Assembly (NCBI GenBank): GCA_963725615.1
Contig: CAVRZO010000002.1
Coordinates: 124,001-188,000, forward strand
Length of the DNA: 64,000 bases
DNA from: JAIQFF01 sp963725615
GTDB lineage: Bacteria > Acidobacteriota > Terriglobia > Terriglobales > Acidobacteriaceae
Direction: 5' to 3'
Positions within the stretch are counted from its first letter, which is position 1. Each line of letters begins with the position of its first letter. The position numbers and the translations under genes were made by a program. Positions 8,424-22,418 of the stretch are shown here, piece after piece. The notes beneath the pieces are model-generated. The model was given only the letters and a program-made list of their open reading frames with translations. It made no database searches and was not told the origin of the DNA.

Positions 8424-8523
8424 GTTTGTCGCGAGTTACGGGTTTCTGAGCGAAGTCGAAGGGGCGGCTGTCCCTCCGTGGCCTGTGGCGCTGCCGCACG
8501 AGCGTGGGCGCTCGCGCCCACAA

Positions 8524-9453
8524 CTACAGTTGGAGTTCCCAGACTTGCGATACCAGATCATCGCGGCCCCAGCTTTGATGTTTCTCTTGCTGCACGAGGC
8601 GGAAACCTGCCTCCTGGTAAATGTGCCGGGCCGCTGGCAGCTCGCTTTGCGTCCACAGAACCATTTTTTTGTATCCCATTTGCCGAGCGAAGCGTAGACA
8701 CTCGTCGACCAGACGCTTGCCAATGCCCAGTCCGCGGGCCGACGGTTCGACGAGCAGCAGTCGTAGCTTGGCTACGGTCTTCGATTTTTTGACTAGGAAC
8801 ACCGACCCGACGATCTCCCCGTCTTTCTCCGCAATCCAGCAACGCTCACGCCTGGGATCGAAGTGCCGAATAAATTTTGCAACAATATCAGCCACCAGGG
8901 CTTCGAAGCTCTCGTCGTATCCGTACTCCTGGGCGTAGAGAACACCGTGGCGGTGGACCACCCATCCCATGTCGCCGGGTTGATGGGTGCGCAAGATGTA
9001 TGGAGTCTTGGGTTGGGTGCCCTGACCCAGTACGGTTTCGATGACGCGCATGGCCTGTACCAGCCGGGCCTGCCCGGCGGCTGGGAGCCGGCTCAGCATG
9101 GTTGCGACTTCTTCGCTCTGGCGGGCGTCCAGTGTGGCGAAAGTTTCTTTGCCGAGTGCGGTCAATTCCAACAGGCTTTGACGGCCATCCGCCTGAGACG
9201 CGGATTTGCGGACCAGGCCGCGCTTTTCAAATCCGCGCAGGATGCGACTGAGATAGCCGGGATCGAGACCAAGCTGATGGCAGAGTTCAGTGGCGGTGGG
9301 CTGCTGGCGGTGCGCAATTTCGTAGAGCACGCGCAGTTCGGTCAGCGAGAAAGGGCTTTTGAGGAGGCCTTCGCGCAGCACGCCAATCTGCCGGGTGTAA
9401 AAGCGGTTGAAGGCGCGGACAGCCTGGATATTTTGCTGGATGCGGGTGGCCAT
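8524..9453 (-). CDS. MarR-type regulator fused to GNAT acetyltransferase
   Basis: This 309-residue protein has two parts. Residues 1-145 form a MarR winged-helix domain (FSLTELRVLYEIAHRQ, HQLGLDPGYLSRILRGFEKRGLV as recognition helix). Residues 150-309 form a GNAT N-acetyltransferase domain, with the acetyl-CoA loop visible as RGLGIGKRLVDECL and the family-typical YKKMVLWTQSELPAARHIYQEAGF. The fusion is a known bacterial arrangement whose acetylation target is mostly unknown. Two palindromic sites lie just upstream at 9480-9511, so it probably regulates itself. The ATG at 9453 has only a weak ribosome binding site. Confidence 0.9.
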   Translation of the reverse strand: MATRIQQNIQAVRAFNRFYTRQIGVLREGLLKSPFSLTELRVLYEIAHRQQPTATELCHQLGLDPGYLSRILRGFEKRGLVRKSASQADGRQSLLELTALGKETFATLDARQSEEVATMLSRLPAAGQARLVQAMRVIETVLGQGTQPKTPYILRTHQPGDMGWVVHRHGVLYAQEYGYDESFEALVADIVAKFIRHFDPRRERCWIAEKDGEIVGSVFLVKKSKTVAKLRLLLVEPSARGLGIGKRLVDECLRFARQMGYKKMVLWTQSELPAARHIYQEAGFRLVQQEKHQSWGRDDLVSQVWELQL

Positions 9454-9477
9454 GCTTGTCTCTTTCGATTTCGTGAA

Positions 9478-9513
9478 TATGACTTAGTCAATTATATATT
9501 TGACGCAGTCATA
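9478..9513 (-). promoter_or_regulatory. Double palindromic operator upstream of the MarR-GNAT gene
   Basis: Two 11-bp palindromes, TGACTTAGTCA (9480-9490) and TGACGCAGTCA (9501-9511), have centres 21 bp apart. Together they also form one large imperfect dyad (arms 9478-9491 and 9500-9513, 12 of 14 positions matching). The AT-rich centre contains TATAAT on the minus strand. The site lies 25-60 nt before the start codon, the expected position for MarR autoregulation. No other copy of the palindrome was seen nearby. Confidence 0.7.
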
Positions 9514-9542
9514 TAAGTAAGAGGGCGCAGGCCAGCACGAGC

Positions 9543-9663
9543 TACGTAGGGGCGGGTGCCCACACCCGCCTGGCCGGGCGAAGCCCGGCAGCTTTTGATC
9601 TCCTCCACTTACCCAGGCGGGCTTCGCTTGCCCGCCCGGACGAGGTCGTCCGGGCCTACGTGG
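9543..9663. repeat. Family A inverted-repeat element (A4)
   Basis: The element begins CTACGTAGGGGCGGGTG and ends CCTACGTGG, followed by TTCGTGGCG, the same outer flank seen next to A2. It shares with A3 the GCCGGGCGAAGCCCGGC block and a GGCGGGCTTCGC hairpin. It lies between two genes in the same direction (MarR-GNAT upstream region and the tag stop). Confidence 0.85.
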
Positions 9664-9698
9664 TTCGTGGCGACGAATGTGGATAAGGCGCCGGGGAA

Positions 9699-10298
9699 TC
9701 AGCGGCGCTTCGTGCCTGCCCGGTTGACCTGCGAATAGCGGAAGCACTCGATGCTGTGGTCGTTCACCATGCCGACAGCCTGCATGAAGGCGTAACAGAT
9801 CGTTGATCCTACGAAGTTGAAGCCGCGCTTCTTGAGATCTTTGCTCATGGCATCGGATTCCGGGGTGCTGGCGGGAACCCGTTGCCCCGAACGCCATGCA
9901 TTCACCTGTGGTTCTCCGCCGACGAACTGCCAGAGATAACTGTCGAAAGAACCAAACTCTTTCTGCACATCGAGAAAGGCCTTCGCGTTGCTTACCGCGG
10001 ACGCGATCTTGAGCCGATTGCGAATGATGCCGGGATTACTCAGCAAGCTCGCCAGCTTGCGGCGATCATAGCGAGCGATGCGTTGCGGGTTGAAGCCGTC
10101 GAATGCGGCGCGGTAGTTCTCGCGCTTCTGCAGGACCGTGTCCCAGCTCAGTCCGGCCTGGGCGCCTTCGAGAATGAGGAACTCGAAGAGAACCTGGTCG
10201 TCGTGCTGAGGCAGCCCCCACTCTTCGTCGTGATAACGGATGGAGAGCGGGTTGCTGGGCCAGTTGCAGCGAATCAGGATTGGGGATTTAGGCTTCAT
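9699..10298 (-). CDS. tag: DNA-3-methyladenine glycosylase I
   Basis: This 199-residue base-excision enzyme removes 3-methyladenine from alkylated DNA. It shows the family start CNWPSNPLSIRYHDEEWG, the EGAQAGLSW catalytic segment, and the C-terminal DHSIECF that supplies two of the four zinc ligands (with the Cys and His near the N-terminus). Length is normal for Tag. It is a single gene divergent from the VWA gene; no adaptive-response regulator is near. Confidence 0.94.
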   Translation of the reverse strand: MKPKSPILIRCNWPSNPLSIRYHDEEWGLPQHDDQVLFEFLILEGAQAGLSWDTVLQKRENYRAAFDGFNPQRIARYDRRKLASLLSNPGIIRNRLKIASAVSNAKAFLDVQKEFGSFDSYLWQFVGGEPQVNAWRSGQRVPASTPESDAMSKDLKKRGFNFVGSTICYAFMQAVGMVNDHSIECFRYSQVNRAGTKRR

Positions 10299-10327
10299 GG
10301 CGGCGGCAACCTAGTTTACGAGATTCG

Positions 10328-10428
10328 TGTGTTGCGTGGTGGTGTGGTCGCGGGCGACCTCGCCCGCGGCTTTTGATCTTGACCTCAGGGCCTCGCGGGC
10401 GAGTCGCCCGCGACCACACCACCACACA
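10328..10428. repeat. Family A-like inverted repeat (A5) in a 314-nt spacer
   Basis: GTGGTGTGGTCGCGGGCGA (10338-10356) is nearly perfectly complementary to TCGCCCGCGACCACACCAC (10405-10423), and inner CGCCCGCG blocks extend the stem. It lies between divergent genes (tag and the VWA gene). The rest of the spacer (10429-10612) shows no clear promoter or other signal. Confidence 0.85.
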
Positions 10429-10612
10429 AACAAAAGAGTTTGCATTCAATGACCAAGCGCGTGCTCCTTTTGTAACTTGGCTTGGCCGCCCCAGTCCCCT
10501 ACAGTCAAGACAGTACTCATGCTAGCTGCGGCTTTCGGCCCAATACGTGCATCTAATTGAGAGACGAGGCCTTTAGCGGCAGTTTGGCGTGAATTTTTTG
10601 GGTTGAACGGGC

Positions 10613-11605
10613 ATGAACTACACGAAGTGGCAGCGCTGGCTGGTCGTAATTGTGGTTGGGTTTGCCACGGCTGGATTGCCCGCCCGGGCGCAGTCGCCCT
10701 ATGTGGCAGCCACCAGCCTGGCCCTGCCAGAAGCCTCTCCTTCCACCGGGACGGATGCATCGGATCCCATCCTTACCATCAAGGCGCGAGTCAATGAAGT
10801 TAATGTGCTTTTCATTGCCACGGACCGTCATGGTAAATTCGTCCGCAACCTGAACCAGGGCGATTTCAGCATCCTGGACGATCACAAGCCGCCAACGGCC
10901 ATTATCAACTTCCGCCGCGAGACCGATCTGCCGCTTGAACTGGGGCTGCTGGTGGATACCAGCGGATCGGTGCACGGCCGCTTTGATTTCGAGCAGGAAG
11001 CCGCTGTCAGCTTCCTGCAGCACACCCTGCGGGCAAATTTCGACAAAGCTTTCGTCATGGGCTTCGGCACTCATAGCCTGGTCACGCAGGAGTTCACCGA
11101 CAACGTTCGGCTGCTGGAAACCGGAGTGCGAAGTCTGCGCAACGGCGGCGGTACAGCAATGTATGACGCGATTTACAAAGCCTGCCGCGAAAAGCTGAGC
11201 AAGGAACGCGGCGACCATCCGGTGCGACGCGCCATCGTCGTGATCAGCGACGGCGAAGATAACCAGAGCGAGGTCAGCAAGGCGATGGCGATAGAGACAG
11301 CCCAGCGGGCCGAAGTGATCATCTACGCGATTTCGACCGACGACAGCGGCCTGATTCTGCGGGGCGACAAGGCTCTGCAACAGATTGCCGACGCCACCGG
11401 CGGGCGCGCCTTCTTCCCCTTCAAGATGAAGGACATCAAGAGTTCGTTTGCCGCCATTGAAGATGAGCTGCGGAGTCAGTACGTGGTTTCCTATAAACCC
11501 GCCGATTTCGATGCTGATGGCCGTTACCGCTCCATTGAAATTACCGCGCTGAAGAAAGACCTCCAGGTGCGGTCTCGCAAGGGCTACTACGCGCCGCGGC
11601 AGTAG
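10613..11605 (+). CDS. VWFA-related secreted protein (acidobacterial type)
   Basis: This 330-residue protein has an N-terminal signal sequence ending near ARAQ, followed by a short beta domain (VNVLFIATDRHGKFVRNL) and a von Willebrand A domain. The metal-ion site motif is intact: DTSGS at about residue 115, GGGTAMYDAI and SDGEDNQS. The family (VWFA-related domain, common in Acidobacteriota) is thought to bind protein partners outside the cell membrane; the ligand is unknown. The ATG at 10613 opens on the signal peptide. It stands alone and converges on the cupin gene. Confidence 0.88.
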   Translation: MNYTKWQRWLVVIVVGFATAGLPARAQSPYVAATSLALPEASPSTGTDASDPILTIKARVNEVNVLFIATDRHGKFVRNLNQGDFSILDDHKPPTAIINFRRETDLPLELGLLVDTSGSVHGRFDFEQEAAVSFLQHTLRANFDKAFVMGFGTHSLVTQEFTDNVRLLETGVRSLRNGGGTAMYDAIYKACREKLSKERGDHPVRRAIVVISDGEDNQSEVSKAMAIETAQRAEVIIYAISTDDSGLILRGDKALQQIADATGGRAFFPFKMKDIKSSFAAIEDELRSQYVVSYKPADFDADGRYRSIEITALKKDLQVRSRKGYYAPRQ

Positions 11606-11687
11606 CGACACAAACTCTCAAAACTAATATTTATGGCGGGACGGGCACGCTTCAACGGCCTGCGGAAAACCATAGCGCCGATACGGG

Positions 11688-11778
11688 AAGGGCGCCCTCG
11701 CCCGCCGCTTTTGAAGTTGGTTTGGAATTGCGGTTGTACGACAACCAAGATGAAAGGCGGCGGGCGAGGGCGCCCGCC
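11688..11778. repeat. Family A inverted-repeat element (A6)
   Basis: Arms 11688-11707 (AAGGGCGCCCTCGCCCGCCG) and 11756-11778 are complementary over about 18 bases; a smaller GGTTGT/ACAACC hairpin lies in the loop. It sits between the convergent VWA and cupin genes, where it could serve as a two-way terminator. Confidence 0.85.
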
Positions 11779-11793
11779 CCACATGGTCAATGG

Positions 11794-12252
11794 TCAGTGG
11801 CCGTCCATGGGAGGCACGGTGAGCAGCGTTTCATGGTCGCAAACGAAGAAGGCGATCAGCTTCGCCGGCTCTTTGTCGCTGGCATTGGCCGACACCAGAT
11901 GAACCCCGTTCGGCGGCTCGTAGAAGCTTTCCCCTGCCTTGAATACGCCCTCGGGGCCGCCCTTTACCTGGAAGCGGATTGCACCCTGGGCGACATATCC
12001 GATCACGGTGCAGGGGTGGCTGTGCGGCTTGTCGGCCTCACCGGGCGCGTAGTTCACTTCGACGACGGTGGCGCGCAGGTGGCTGCCATCCAGCGGCGGC
12101 AACGAGTGCGAGAAATCGGCGGGATGGCTCGCTCCTGCGCCGGTTTGCGCGGCAGAGAAGCGTGCGCTCAGCCCAGCCACGATCGCAATCGCGGATAACG
12201 AGAGGGGCAGCAGGTATCGCAGGCTTTGCCGCTTCTGCATGATTTTAAGCAT
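11794..12252 (-). CDS. Exported cupin-domain protein
   Basis: This 152-residue protein has a signal peptide (LLPLSLSAIAIVAGLSARFSAAQ) and one cupin barrel. Cupin motif 1 is KPHSHPCTVIGYVAQG and motif 2 is GESFYEPPNGVHLVSAN, with the metal-binding histidines present. It probably binds a metal in the periplasm; the reaction is unknown. The ATG at 12252 is preceded by AAGGAG at a good distance, which decides the start against a longer open frame. Convergent with the VWA gene across element A6. Confidence 0.85.
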   Translation of the reverse strand: MLKIMQKRQSLRYLLPLSLSAIAIVAGLSARFSAAQTGAGASHPADFSHSLPPLDGSHLRATVVEVNYAPGEADKPHSHPCTVIGYVAQGAIRFQVKGGPEGVFKAGESFYEPPNGVHLVSANASDKEPAKLIAFFVCDHETLLTVPPMDGH

Positions 12253-12364
12253 GGTTGTCTCCTTGGGGCGCCGGACAACGATAAATGGAACCGCAAGTCT
12301 TGGAAAGTGCCCGAACCGGGCGGACAGGGCCGACATTCGCCACCTGAATCTCGAGGTCCGAGAT

Positions 12365-12435
12365 CTCCGGGGCTTAAGCCCCTGGGGGTTCGCTCTTTCC
12401 GGCACGAGCAGCCATACTCAGGCGCTAAAGCGCAG
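12365..12435. repeat. Family D fragment (D3) in a 335-nt spacer
   Basis: Two small hairpins, CCGGGGCTTAAGCCCCTGG and GGCGCTAAAGCGC, resemble the parts of the full family D elements at 42961-43083 and 44846-44972. The spacer lies between the divergent cupin and STN genes. Nothing else was recognised between 12253 and 12587. Confidence 0.6.
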
Positions 12436-12587
12436 TTAGTCATGGCGGCTCATTGGCATGAGTAAACTCGTGCCCTTCCCGCTTGAGTGGAGGCCCGAGA
12501 TCCCCGGCTGACGCCCAATTACGATGCTACAATTCCGCTTAGGCCGCAATCGGCATCGAACTCAGTGTAGGCCGTGAAACAGGTACC

Positions 12588-13460
<873 letters not shown>

Positions 13461-13465
13461 GATCG

Positions 13466-13524
13466 GGCGTCGGATTTCAGACTTCAGACCCCGGACTTCA
13501 GACCCCGGACTTCGAGGTTTAAGA
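13466..13524. repeat. Short tandem repeat of ACTTCAGACCCCGG
   Basis: The unit ACTTCAGACCCCGG occurs twice in a row and a third partial copy (ACTTCGAGG) follows. It is part of a family B/C-like block of GTC/CAG-rich sequence after the STN gene. Too few units for a CRISPR array. Confidence 0.6.
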
Positions 13525-13664
13525 CGTCCGATTTCGGTGAGGCTTGGCGTGTGGGGATGAGACGGGCGGGACGACCGTCCTCCATCAACAAAGGCGTGAG
13601 GACGAATTTCAGGTCTGTGGGTACTTCGAGGTCTGAGGGCTGACGTCCAGGGCGACGTCCGGTT

Positions 13665-13823
13665 TCAGTCGCCGCTGGCTTGGCTCTGGCTGGGTAGGAG
13701 GATAGCCGAGGGGGCGCTGGGGCGCCGGCGCGAACTATAGGCGAAGGCGTACAGAATACCGGTTACCACAGCGTAGGCTGTGAGGATCCCCACGAGTACA
13801 ACCGTGATGGCTGTGAACGACAT
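13665..13823 (-). CDS. Small membrane protein (52 aa)
   Basis: The product is MSFTAITVVLVGILTAYAVV and onward, one membrane segment of about 25 residues followed by a Ser/Arg-rich tail (SSRRRPSAPS). The ATG at 13823 was preferred to an in-frame TTG 27 nt upstream; neither has a good ribosome binding site. No family is recognised. It lies between the STN gene and uvrA, facing away from uvrA. Confidence 0.45.
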   Translation of the reverse strand: MSFTAITVVLVGILTAYAVVTGILYAFAYSSRRRPSAPSAILLPSQSQASGD

Positions 13824-13925
13824 GACGAAAGCAACAATTAACCCGCCCAAGTTCGGCCTACTTTCCTGTCAGGCCCGGCTTAGATGCTCCCGACCCGTTT
13901 GGCGCAATCCATGACTGTACCCGCG

Positions 13926-13955
13926 TTGACGCTTGCTGCTGTTAGCTACTAAGAT
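13926..13955 (+). promoter_or_regulatory. Possible promoter of uvrA
   Basis: TTGACG (13926-13931) and TAAGAT (13950-13955) are separated by 18 bp, which fits a housekeeping promoter. It lies 88 nt before the uvrA start. No SOS-box-like palindrome was recognised around it. Confidence 0.4.
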
Positions 13956-14043
13956 ACGTCAGTAGAGCCGCGCAAACCCACTTTCCATCATTTCTGTGGG
14001 GCCGTCCATATTACGGAAGGCCAGTTTTACTTTCGCCAATTTC

Positions 14044-16863
<2,820 letters not shown>

Positions 16864-16873
16864 ATGTGATGTG

Positions 16874-17000
16874 GTGTGGGGCGGGCACCCTCGCCCGCCG
16901 CCGTTGACGTTGATTTCAAGATTTGCCGGCACGGCAGGTAAGAGCGACGAAGGCATGCAATAAAGGTCAAAGGCGGCGGGCGAGGGCGCCCGCCCCACAT
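16874..17000. repeat. Family A inverted-repeat element (A7)
   Basis: Arms 16874-16902 and 16972-17000 are complementary over about 27 bases (GTGGGGCGGG..CCTCGCCCGCCGCC), differing at one or two sites. The outer parts match A6 and A8. It fills the spacer between uvrA and the CPBP gene, both on the plus strand. Confidence 0.88.
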
Positions 17001-17025
17001 TTGCTGAGGTAGGTACACAACCCAA

Positions 17026-18207
17026 TTGTCTTCACCAGATCATGTGGTCCCGGAGATACAGATCGAACCGGTGGTCTCGCCGCCGGCGGTCGTGATCAAT
17101 CCGGGCTCTGAGAATCCGCCATGGAGCGGCCTTGATCTGCTGATTGTCGGGCTGGTCTTGGTGGCGGCACTGTTCCTTTTCACCTCGGTCGCTTTCGTCA
17201 TCGTCTTGCACAGCTCGCTCTCGCACGGCATGTCTGCCGCTCAGTTGGGCAAGAATCCGGGGCCGCTGGTGATTGTGCCCAGCATGACGCTGGCCTACCT
17301 GGCCATGCTGGTAGCCATGTATGGGCTGGTGACGCGTCACCAGCAACGTCCGTTCTGGCAGACAGTGGGGTGGCGCTGGCCGGGAAACCCGGGCTGGCTG
17401 GGTTTTCTGTCGGCGGGCGCCTTTCTCGCCGTGGCCCTGGGAGAGCTTTCGCGGCTGTTGCCTATCCCGAAATCGTTGCCCATGGACAAGTTCTTCCAGA
17501 ACCAGCAGGGCGCGTATCTGATGATGATTTTCGGAGTGGCCGTCGCGCCGCTGGCGGAGGAGATGCTCTTCCGCGGATTCCTGTACCCGGTATTGGACCG
17601 CTGGCTGCAAACCCTTTTCATGACGCCGCACCAGGTTCGGCGGGGGTGCATATGGATCCTGATCATGGCAGGCTGGGGATATGTCGAACACCGTCTTCCA
17701 CTGGCATGGTCGGTCCTGCTGGCGGTTGTAGTTTTTCTGGCGGTCGGGACACTGGTGGTGGTGCGACGTTTGCGAGCGGGAGAGAGGCCGTCGGGCCTGG
17801 TCTTGCTACCGGCCTCCACGATAGTGGCTTGGGGACTAGCGGCGGGAGCGATTTCCGGTCGCGCCTTCGAAATCGGTACGGCGGCGCTCTTGGTTGTGGG
17901 TGTCCTGCTCGGGGTTCTCAGTATGGTGCCGGACCCGGAGGTTTCGGCCGCCGGCAGGTGGGGCAGGTTCCTGGCGGTACTGGTGACGAGTGTCGCGTTC
18001 GCGATGGTGCACGGCGAACAGCTGGGACAGGCCTGGGGACCACTCTTGGTTCTGTTCGTAGTGGGATTGGTCCTGACCATCACGCGAGTCGTCACTCGAT
18101 CTGTAACGCCCGGACTTCTGATTCACATGGGCTATAACCTGATGCTCTTCGGCGTGCTCTATATCGGGACGGATCATTTCCGTCATCTGGAGCGCATGAC
18201 GCAATAG
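17026..18207 (+). CDS. CPBP-family intramembrane metalloprotease
   Basis: This 393-residue polytopic membrane protein carries the CPBP (CAAX/abortive infection-type) protease core. The first motif is EEMLFRGFLYP at about residue 179, the second is FAMVHGEQLGQ at about 328 and a third helix ends HMGYN; the Glu/His residues coordinate zinc inside the membrane. About eight hydrophobic segments are seen. Bacterial members process or mature peptides, but no substrate is suggested here. The start is uncertain: the TTG at 17026 follows a GAGGT stretch at a long distance, and a GTG follows 15 nt later. Confidence 0.85.
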   Translation: MSSPDHVVPEIQIEPVVSPPAVVINPGSENPPWSGLDLLIVGLVLVAALFLFTSVAFVIVLHSSLSHGMSAAQLGKNPGPLVIVPSMTLAYLAMLVAMYGLVTRHQQRPFWQTVGWRWPGNPGWLGFLSAGAFLAVALGELSRLLPIPKSLPMDKFFQNQQGAYLMMIFGVAVAPLAEEMLFRGFLYPVLDRWLQTLFMTPHQVRRGCIWILIMAGWGYVEHRLPLAWSVLLAVVVFLAVGTLVVVRRLRAGERPSGLVLLPASTIVAWGLAAGAISGRAFEIGTAALLVVGVLLGVLSMVPDPEVSAAGRWGRFLAVLVTSVAFAMVHGEQLGQAWGPLLVLFVVGLVLTITRVVTRSVTPGLLIHMGYNLMLFGVLYIGTDHFRHLERMTQ

Positions 18208-18237
18208 CAAACGTTTTGCGTGATATCGTAGATTTTC

Positions 18238-18906
18238 ATGGCTTCTCCTCGTCAGGAATTGCTGCGTTTGCTGGCTGCCAAGTCATTCCGGCTGGGACAG
18301 TTCAAACTGTCGTCCGGGGGGACCAGCGACTATTACATCGATTGCCGAACTACAACTCTCTCAGGGAAGGGTGCGCGTTTGACCGGGCAGGTGGTGCTCG
18401 ACGAAATTCGGCACCGGTTATGGAAGGCTAAAGCAATTGGCGGCTTGACCATGGGTGCTGATCCCATTGTGGTGGCGGTTGCTGTAGCCAGCGGCGATGT
18501 AGATGGATTCCTGGTGCGCAAGGCCGAGAAGGAGCACGGCACAGGACGGCGCATTGAAGGCTTTCAGGAAAAAGGCGCCCGCGTAGTAATCGTGGACGAC
18601 GTTTGCACCACCGGGTCCTCGACGGTGCAGGCGATTGCAGCGGCGCGAGAATTCGGCTTTCAAGTCGTAGGCGTAATGTGCCTGGTGGAACGCGAGGAGG
18701 CGGGAGGGCGTCCCAATGTAGAGAAAGCGGCCGCGCCGGCCCCGTTTGTGTCCGTGTTTACCGCCAGCGACGTACGGAGAGAGCATCTGCTGCAAAACGA
18801 CGAGACTTCTCCGGGAATGCCCGCGGCAGGCTCCGGTTGCGAGATTTGCGGAAAGCCGGCGGCGGTGCACCACCCTCGAATCCGCTGCGAAGCGCATAAA
18901 AACTGA
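18238..18906 (+). CDS. pyrE: Orotate phosphoribosyltransferase with Cys/His tail
   Basis: This 222-residue enzyme transfers orotate to PRPP, giving OMP in pyrimidine synthesis. The PRPP loop VVIVDDVCTTGSS is at about residue 117, and the N-terminal KLSSGGTSDYYIDCRTTTLSG and the LVRKAEKEHGTGRRIEG loop are typical. The C-terminal 40 residues are not part of the usual fold and contain CEICG, HH and RCEAHK, a possible zinc ribbon. It stands alone; no other pyr genes are near. A family B repeat follows. Confidence 0.93.
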   Translation: MASPRQELLRLLAAKSFRLGQFKLSSGGTSDYYIDCRTTTLSGKGARLTGQVVLDEIRHRLWKAKAIGGLTMGADPIVVAVAVASGDVDGFLVRKAEKEHGTGRRIEGFQEKGARVVIVDDVCTTGSSTVQAIAAAREFGFQVVGVMCLVEREEAGGRPNVEKAAAPAPFVSVFTASDVRREHLLQNDETSPGMPAAGSGCEICGKPAAVHHPRIRCEAHKN

Positions 18907-18909
18907 AAA

Positions 18910-18991
18910 CAGTCGTCAGTCGTCGGTCTTCCGTCGTCAGCCAGGCGGACGACTCGTTTGCTGAAGACTGACGACCAACGACTGACGACTG
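18910..18991. repeat. Family B inverted repeat (B1)
   Basis: CAGTCGTCAGTCGTCGGTCTTC (18910-18931) faces GAAGACTGACGACCAACGACTGACGACTG (18963-18991). The arms consist of repeated GTCAGTC/GACTGAC units, so they could pair in several registers. It fills the spacer between pyrE and mtnA. Confidence 0.85.
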
Positions 18992-18994
18992 CCT

Positions 18995-20047
18995 ATGATT
19001 CAAACTCTTGAATGGACAGATTCCGGCGTGCGCTTTATTGATCAGACGAAGCTGCCGACCGAAGAGACTTACGTCACCTGCAAGACTTACACCCAGGTCG
19101 CCGATGTCATCCGCAACATGGTGGTGCGGGGTGCGCCGGCCATTGGCGTGGCTGCGGCCATGGGTATCGCGCTTGGGGTGAAGGCTTCCAGAGCTGAAAA
19201 CGGCGGCGATCTGAAACGCGAGTTCGACCAGATCTGCGATGTGATCGGAAAGACCCGGCCGACAGCGGTCAATCTTTTCTGGGCGATTCGGCGCATGCGG
19301 GACAAATTTGAGATGCTGCGGGTGCGGCCGCTGGCGCAGATCAAGCAGTCGCTGATTGAAGAAGCCCAGCGCATGCATGCCGAAGACATCGCCGCCAACC
19401 AGGCCATGGGCAGGCACGGCGCGACCTTAATGCCGGCGAGCGGCGGCGTGCTCACCCACTGTAATGCCGGGGCCCTGGCCACTTGCGGATACGGCACGGC
19501 GTTGGGAGTGATTCGCGCCGCCGTCGAGCAGGGGAAGAAAATCCACGTTTTTGCCGATGAGACGCGTCCTTTCCTGCAAGGTTCGCGATTGACGGCGTGG
19601 GAGCTGATGAAAGATGGCATCCCCACGACCGTGATTTCCGACAACATGGCAGGCGCCATGATGAAGCAACAGAAGATCAACGCCGTCGTGGTGGGCGCCG
19701 ACCGCATCGCAGCCAATGGCGACGTAGCCAACAAGATTGGAACTTACTCGGTCGCGGTGCTGGCCAAGGAACATGGCATCCCGTTTTATGTGGCTGCGCC
19801 GCTTTCAACCGTAGATTTCGAAACGGCGGATGGAAGCGGGATTCCCATTGAGCAGCGCGACGGGAAAGAAGTCACTCATATCGCCGGCCGGCAGATGGTG
19901 CCGGATGGCGTAGAGGTGGAGAATCCGGCGTTTGATGTCACACCGGCGAAGTACGTTACGGCGATCGTGACTGAACGCGGGATTGCGCGGGCGCCGTATG
20001 GAGAATCGTTGAAAAGGCTGGCGCCAGAAGCAGCGGCGGCCGGGTAA
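18995..20047 (+). CDS. mtnA: S-methyl-5-thioribose-1-phosphate isomerase
   Basis: This 350-residue enzyme converts methylthioribose-1-phosphate to the ribulose form in methionine salvage. The eIF2B-like fold shows NMVVRGAPAIGVAAAMG, the active-site cysteine in THCNAGALATCGYGTALGV and the aspartate in VGADRIAANGDVANKIGTY, followed by AAPLSTVDFETADG. Length is normal. The ATG follows the repeat by 3 nt and lacks a clear ribosome binding site. No other salvage genes are in the window. Confidence 0.95.
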   Translation: MIQTLEWTDSGVRFIDQTKLPTEETYVTCKTYTQVADVIRNMVVRGAPAIGVAAAMGIALGVKASRAENGGDLKREFDQICDVIGKTRPTAVNLFWAIRRMRDKFEMLRVRPLAQIKQSLIEEAQRMHAEDIAANQAMGRHGATLMPASGGVLTHCNAGALATCGYGTALGVIRAAVEQGKKIHVFADETRPFLQGSRLTAWELMKDGIPTTVISDNMAGAMMKQQKINAVVVGADRIAANGDVANKIGTYSVAVLAKEHGIPFYVAAPLSTVDFETADGSGIPIEQRDGKEVTHIAGRQMVPDGVEVENPAFDVTPAKYVTAIVTERGIARAPYGESLKRLAPEAAAAG

Positions 20048-20200
20048 GAGGTTCCATCGAGAACGAATCGTTACAGGCGGGAAGCCTGGGCTTGGAGATT
20101 AAGCCCAGTGGTCAGTTTGGAGTTGTCAGTTCTCAGTTTCAGGGCCGATGTTCAACCTGTGACCGTGGAACTTTTCGGGTATTCTCCTCGTAGAGTGAGT

Positions 20201-20401
20201 ATGTTCGCCTTCCTTATCTGGTGCATTCTTTTTGTGTTGTGCTGGCCGTTGGCACTGGCGGCGCTAGTGCTTTACCCGTTTGTGTGGTTGGTGCTCCTGC
20301 CGTTTCGGCTGGTCGGGATTGCGGTTCACGGCGTACTCGCATTGGTGTGGGCCGTGGTCATGCTTCCGGCGCGGCTTCTGAGTGCGCCCTTCAGGATTTA
20401 G
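20201..20401 (+). CDS. Small hydrophobic protein (66 aa)
   Basis: The product MFAFLIWCILFVLCWPLALA and onward is hydrophobic over almost its whole length, with two likely membrane segments. No family is recognised. The ATG at 20201 was chosen over an in-frame upstream start because hydrophobicity begins there; GTGAG at 20194 could be a weak ribosome binding site. It converges on the sigma54 activator gene, whose stop codon is 21 nt away. Confidence 0.55.
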   Translation: MFAFLIWCILFVLCWPLALAALVLYPFVWLVLLPFRLVGIAVHGVLALVWAVVMLPARLLSAPFRI

Positions 20402-20421
20402 GTTTCAAGCCAGAAGCTGCC

Positions 20422-22362
<1,941 letters not shown>

Positions 22363-22418
22363 ACTCCGCTGTTTAGCACAGATCGGCCTGCCGTGTACAT
22401 GGAGGCCTATGCTTGCAT

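Noticed and set aside
13466..13524. CRISPR array
   Set aside because: Only two full copies of a 14-bp unit with no spacers of constant length and no cas genes.
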